From: RYN-230 sp963844695
Lineage (GTDB): Bacteria > Actinomycetota > Actinomycetes > Streptosporangiales > Streptosporangiaceae
Length of the DNA: 64,000 bases
Reading direction: 5' to 3'
NCBI GenBank assembly: GCA_963844695.1
Contig: CAWJPL010000002.1
Location: 372,001 to 436,000 of the forward strand
The notes under the pieces are model-generated. The model had not been told where the DNA came from and made no database searches. It worked only from the letters and a program-made list of their open reading frames with translations. This document shows positions 61,242 to 64,000 of this stretch, piece by piece (position 1 is the first letter of the stretch; each line of letters begins with the position of its first letter). The position numbers and the translations under genes are program-made.

Positions 61242-61574
61242 ATGGCGGGTGAAGATCGCTCGATCGTTTCCCTCGCGAATCCGGCCGTGCAGTCCTGCTG
61301 GTTGTGCGGGACCAGGTTGCCGGCCCGCGAGATGGTGTCTGACGGTGGCAGTGCCTGTCCTGACCTGCGCTGGTATTGCGCGGACACCCGGCGGTGCACG
61401 GAACGCTGGACTTCGCGCTGGTCAAGCGGGGCGGGCACGGGTAACGGGCACGTGGCACACAGCCACGCGGCCCAGGGACAGCCCGGTCAGGGGCACAGCG
61501 CCATCCCCGGTCAGGGCCGCGGTACGGTCCAGGACTCCCGGGGCAGGCAGCTGGCCGGCTTAACCGACCGCTGA
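61242..61574 (+). CDS. Small Cys-rich, probably zinc-binding protein
   Basis: A 110-residue protein. 'QSCWLCGTRLPAREMVSDGG' followed by 'CPDLRWYCADTRRCTERW' gives the spacing C-x2-C ... C-x6-C-x5-C, a zinc-ribbon-like pattern. The C-terminal half is Gly/His/Gln-rich and disordered. The ATG at 61242 has GGAGGGGG upstream. Function unknown; a nucleic-acid or protein adaptor is possible. Confidence 0.65.
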   Translation: MAGEDRSIVSLANPAVQSCWLCGTRLPAREMVSDGGSACPDLRWYCADTRRCTERWTSRWSSGAGTGNGHVAHSHAAQGQPGQGHSAIPGQGRGTVQDSRGRQLAGLTDR

Positions 61575-61782
61575 GCGGCCGCCGGCGTTACGGTCCCGCC
61601 GCATTACGGTCCCGCGGGCCTGGGTAAATCCGCCGGGTTCATCCGCTGGCCACGGCCCCCACGATCAGATAACGCTCCGTCCGGCCTGACCCTTGTCCGG
61701 GCTGCGGGTCGCTGGGCGGCTCGTGGCACAGGTTCCCCCTGACCTGCTAATTTGGCCAGGACTCAACAGGGGGGATGCTGTC

Positions 61783-62109
61783 ATGCCCGGCAGCGGGGGA
61801 GCCGAGGTCCGGACAGAACACCAGGCGGCAGTCACGGGGAAGGTCGAGCACGCCCGCAAGGTCGGACGTGGACTGCAATGGCTGGGCTGGTCGGTGATAT
61901 GCCTCGGGGTAGTCGGCATAGTGGCGTTCGCGGTGCTGTGGGCCATCGGTGAGGTGGATGCGGAGCAGGCGGTGGGCCTGATCCTGGGCACCGCGCTGGC
62001 GTCGATCCTCTCCGGTGCCGCCGCTTACGGATCCGGGGTCAACCTGGGCTTGGGGGCTGAGCGCCTCAGCCTCGCGATCTCCGCGGACGACCCGCCCGGC
62101 CACGCCTGA
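61783..62109 (+). CDS. Small two-helix membrane protein
   Basis: A 108-residue protein. A polar N terminus (1-30) is followed by two hydrophobic helices ('WSVICLGVVGIVAFAVLWAI' and 'VGLILGTALASILSGAAAYG') and a short acidic tail. AGGGGGG precedes the ATG at 61783. No family recognised. It converges on the next gene with 6 bases between. Confidence 0.6.
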   Translation: MPGSGGAEVRTEHQAAVTGKVEHARKVGRGLQWLGWSVICLGVVGIVAFAVLWAIGEVDAEQAVGLILGTALASILSGAAAYGSGVNLGLGAERLSLAISADDPPGHA

Positions 62110-62115
62110 CCGGGG

Positions 62116-62853
62116 CTACGTGAGCAGGCCCACGAGGGTGTCGTGCACGTCCTTGCCGCCCGGCGTGCCGGGGGCCAGCGTGCCCTGGTCGTCGGGGTCC
62201 CGGTGAAAGACGTGGAGCCGGCCCTGGTGGCGGGCGAGAACCAGATCGGTGCTGGCGCCCGCGACCTCAGCCGATCCATCCGTGCTGAACGGGGTGACGG
62301 TGACCAGCGCGGACCGCTCGGACGCGGCGAGCACCCCGTCGATGTCGCCGCCCGCGGCCTCCGCCTCCGCGCGTGGCCCGCGCGGCAGCACGGCGTCGAG
62401 CAGGCCGAGGGCATCGTCGAACGGGTACAGCCCGAGTTCGTGCACCCCTAGCGCGTCGATGCGGATCACCAGGCAGATCCGCTCCGGCTGGGGGAGCAGC
62501 AGGATCCGCCACGGCTCGCCCGGCTGGGTGCCGGTGACCCGGGCGTCCAGCACCATCCGGGCCCGCTGCTGGAAGGCCACCGCGATGCCCAGGTCCCCGC
62601 GTACCTGGACCTGCGCTCCCGGCGGCCCGGCCACCAGGAGCTGGCGGGCGGCCAGCGAGCGGACGGCCTCGGCCAGCACCTCATCCGACGGCCGCGACTC
62701 CAGGAAGTCCACGATGGCGTCAACCGCGGTGAGCTCGGCGATGGTGTAGGCGCCGAGCAGCACCGGGCCGGTGCCGACCAGGCTGACGACCGAGGAGACG
62801 AGTCCCTGCGGGACGGCGGCCTGTCCCGGGACGGCAGCGCCGGCCTCGCTCAC
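62116..62853 (-). CDS. Hypothetical protein, second gene of a pair
   Basis: 245 residues, soluble, mixed alpha/beta by pattern ('GTGPVLLGAYTIAELTAVDA', 'ERICLVIRIDALGVHELGLY'). The GTG at 62853 overlaps the stop of the upstream gene (GTGA), so the two are translationally coupled. A longer frame to 62949 would overlap that gene by about 100 bases and is less likely. The overall look recalls secretion-chaperone-like actinobacterial proteins, but no motif settles it. Confidence 0.65.
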   Translation of the reverse strand: MSEAGAAVPGQAAVPQGLVSSVVSLVGTGPVLLGAYTIAELTAVDAIVDFLESRPSDEVLAEAVRSLAARQLLVAGPPGAQVQVRGDLGIAVAFQQRARMVLDARVTGTQPGEPWRILLLPQPERICLVIRIDALGVHELGLYPFDDALGLLDAVLPRGPRAEAEAAGGDIDGVLAASERSALVTVTPFSTDGSAEVAGASTDLVLARHQGRLHVFHRDPDDQGTLAPGTPGGKDVHDTLVGLLT

Positions 62854-63761
62854 GAAGTCCCCGCCTTCGCCCAGATCGCCCAGGCCGGCTGCGCACGCCG
62901 CTCGTTCAAGATCGCGGCCGCGATCCGGGACGGTGTCTCGGTCACCCATACGTCAGAGTTCCCGAACAGTCCCCGCCCGGCCCGGCCGGGGAGGGCCTGA
63001 CCCAGCTCGTTCGCGGGGTCCGGCCGGTCCGGCGGCGGGAACCGCGCCGCGAGGTCCGCAGACGCCGAGGTGACGTCGTCGTCCTTCTCGATCCGGCGCA
63101 GAGCCAGGGCCATCGACTCCGCCACCGCCGGCGGCAGCGAGGTAGGGAGGGCCAGATCTGGTGACAGGTACATCGGCCGCCGCTCGGTCAGCCGGGACAG
63201 GCCCCACGGTCCGACGTTGCTGCGGGTCACCCGGTACACCACGTAGTCCATGAGGTGCCGGATGTCGGTCAGGCTGGGCAGCTTGCGCTGGCCGAAGGCG
63301 GCCGGCGTCTTTTCCAGCTGCACCCAGGTGCCCTGGGCCGTGCGGCCGTGCAGTTTCTCCCGGACCACCTGGCCCCGCATGCCGATGTCGGGATAGCGCG
63401 CCTTGTCGATGTCCTTGTGGTGGCTGGACACGCGCAAGTGGCTGACCTTGGCGAACCGCCAGTCCTCATAGAGTTGCGGGTCGTCGACCAGGACGTGGCC
63501 CCCGCACAGGATGTCGTGCATTTGCGGGACCTGCAGCCCGTGCCGCTCCAGATCGGCGATGATCGCAGCTTCCTCTGGACTGAGCTGAGCCGCAGCGGCG
63601 AGCAGCCCTTTGCGGTACGAGCCGGCCCGGGCGGTGATCTCGATTATCAGCCGGACCCGGTCCCGGACTTCCTCGGTCCGCTGGGCGGTCAGCGGCTTCG
63701 CATTCCCCTTGCTGTGCCGCCCGAACCGCCTGGTCCCGGGCCTGCGCTGCTTGTCCTCCAC
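62850..63761 (-). CDS. Hypothetical protein, first gene of a pair
   Basis: 303 residues, basic at the N terminus (MEDKQRRPGTRRFGRHSKGN) with a helical region and conserved-looking blocks 'LQVPQMHDILCGGHVLVDDP', 'AKVSHLRVSSHHKDIDKARY' and 'LPSLTDIRHLMDYVVYRV'. No family recognised. The His/Asp-rich 'SSHHKDIDKARYPD' might bind metal. It is divergent from the padR gene, with 110 bases between. Confidence 0.65.
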   Translation of the reverse strand: MEDKQRRPGTRRFGRHSKGNAKPLTAQRTEEVRDRVRLIIEITARAGSYRKGLLAAAAQLSPEEAAIIADLERHGLQVPQMHDILCGGHVLVDDPQLYEDWRFAKVSHLRVSSHHKDIDKARYPDIGMRGQVVREKLHGRTAQGTWVQLEKTPAAFGQRKLPSLTDIRHLMDYVVYRVTRSNVGPWGLSRLTERRPMYLSPDLALPTSLPPAVAESMALALRRIEKDDDVTSASADLAARFPPPDRPDPANELGQALPGRAGRGLFGNSDVWVTETPSRIAAAILNERRAQPAWAIWAKAGTS

Positions 63762-63840
63762 AATTCCAGTAGAACATAGGCCTCAGCAGCGTGAGAGTTT
63801 CCCTCCTGCTCGCGACGATCTGGCTGCGGGGGACACTTGA

Positions 63841-63863
63841 TATATATAGTTCAGCGGTATATA
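63841..63863. promoter_or_regulatory. AT-rich dyad before padR
   Basis: TATATA-10-to-11-TATATA halves (TATATATAGTTCAGCGGTAT and on) lie 9 bases upstream of the padR ATG in very GC-rich surroundings. This fits a promoter and autoregulatory PadR operator. Confidence 0.5.
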
Positions 63864-63871
63864 ACGTCCAC

Positions 63872-64000
63872 ATGGCACAGCGGGCGATGCAGGAAGCGAC
63901 GTTCCTGATCCTGACCGCGCTGGCGACGGCCAGCCAGCACGGCTACGGGATCATCACCGACGTCACGCAGATCTCCGGCGGGCGGGTCCGGCTGCGCGCC
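63872..64000 (+). CDS. PadR-family regulator (partial, runs off the window)
   Basis: The first 43 residues, MAQRAMQEATFLILTALATA followed by 'SQHGYGIITDV', are the PadR winged-helix start. The gene continues past the right edge. PadR regulators usually sit upstream of transporter or membrane genes they repress. Confidence 0.85.
   Translation, partial: MAQRAMQEATFLILTALATASQHGYGIITDVTQISGGRVRLRA

Overview
The window is chromosomal DNA from a high-GC actinobacterium. The signs are GTG starts throughout, a four-gene conservon (nucleotide-binding kinase-like protein, roadblock, DUF742, Ras-like GTPase), a mycothiol-type DsbA/nitroreductase, MenA for menaquinone, a mycobacterial-type RpiB, an Eis-type acetyltransferase and several SpoIIE-type phosphatases. 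Order and family cannot be fixed from sequence alone. I see no rRNA, tRNA, CRISPR array, transposase or phage gene.

Layout. 0-5.5 kb: an NfeD/SPFH membrane pair, then menA, ilvD and a NERD-domain protein on the minus strand. 5.7-13.7 kb: amidase, penicillin-acylase-type hydrolase, a small membrane protein, a frameshifted malQ and a heavily frameshifted MFS gene. 13.8-19.7 kb: pepN (frameshifted), DsbA-like protein, rpiB, a gene remnant and an Eis-like acetyltransferase. 19.8-24.7 kb: an ABC module that looks cut at both ends, then a DHA2 exporter with a TetR regulator. 24.7-30.0 kb: a PP2C phosphatase and a cvnA-D conservon. 30.5-40.2 kb: the hopanoid operon hpnC-hpnD-hpnE-polyprenyl synthase-shc-(hpnG::ispH)-hpnH. 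40.3-49.3 kb: GT39-like glycosyltransferase, MacB-like ABC pair, multidomain SpoIIE phosphatase, FAD monooxygenase and ribokinase. 49.7-57.5 kb: a lone OB-fold NfeD-like protein, a secreted protein, a methyltransferase, a large secreted double-DUF1906 protein, a flotillin-like SPFH protein and hpnB. 57.8-64 kb: two secreted paralogues in tandem, a GNAT enzyme, small proteins, two unknown genes and the start of a padR gene.

How the genes fit together. The centre is hopanoid synthesis. HpnC, HpnD and HpnE turn farnesyl diphosphate into squalene, Shc cyclises it, HpnH adds the adenosyl group and HpnG removes adenine. The polyprenyl synthase and the IspH half of the HpnG fusion link the operon to isoprenoid precursor supply. 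A candidate tailoring glycosyltransferase, HpnB, lies 16 kb away beside a flotillin-like gene. With a second SPFH/NfeD pair at the left end, the window is rich in genes for membrane lipid order and microdomains.

Caution. Five conserved genes (malQ, the MFS gene, pepN, cvnA, hpnE) contain about twelve reading-frame breaks, mostly +1 in direction. They may be sequence errors or real decay, and the sequence alone cannot decide.
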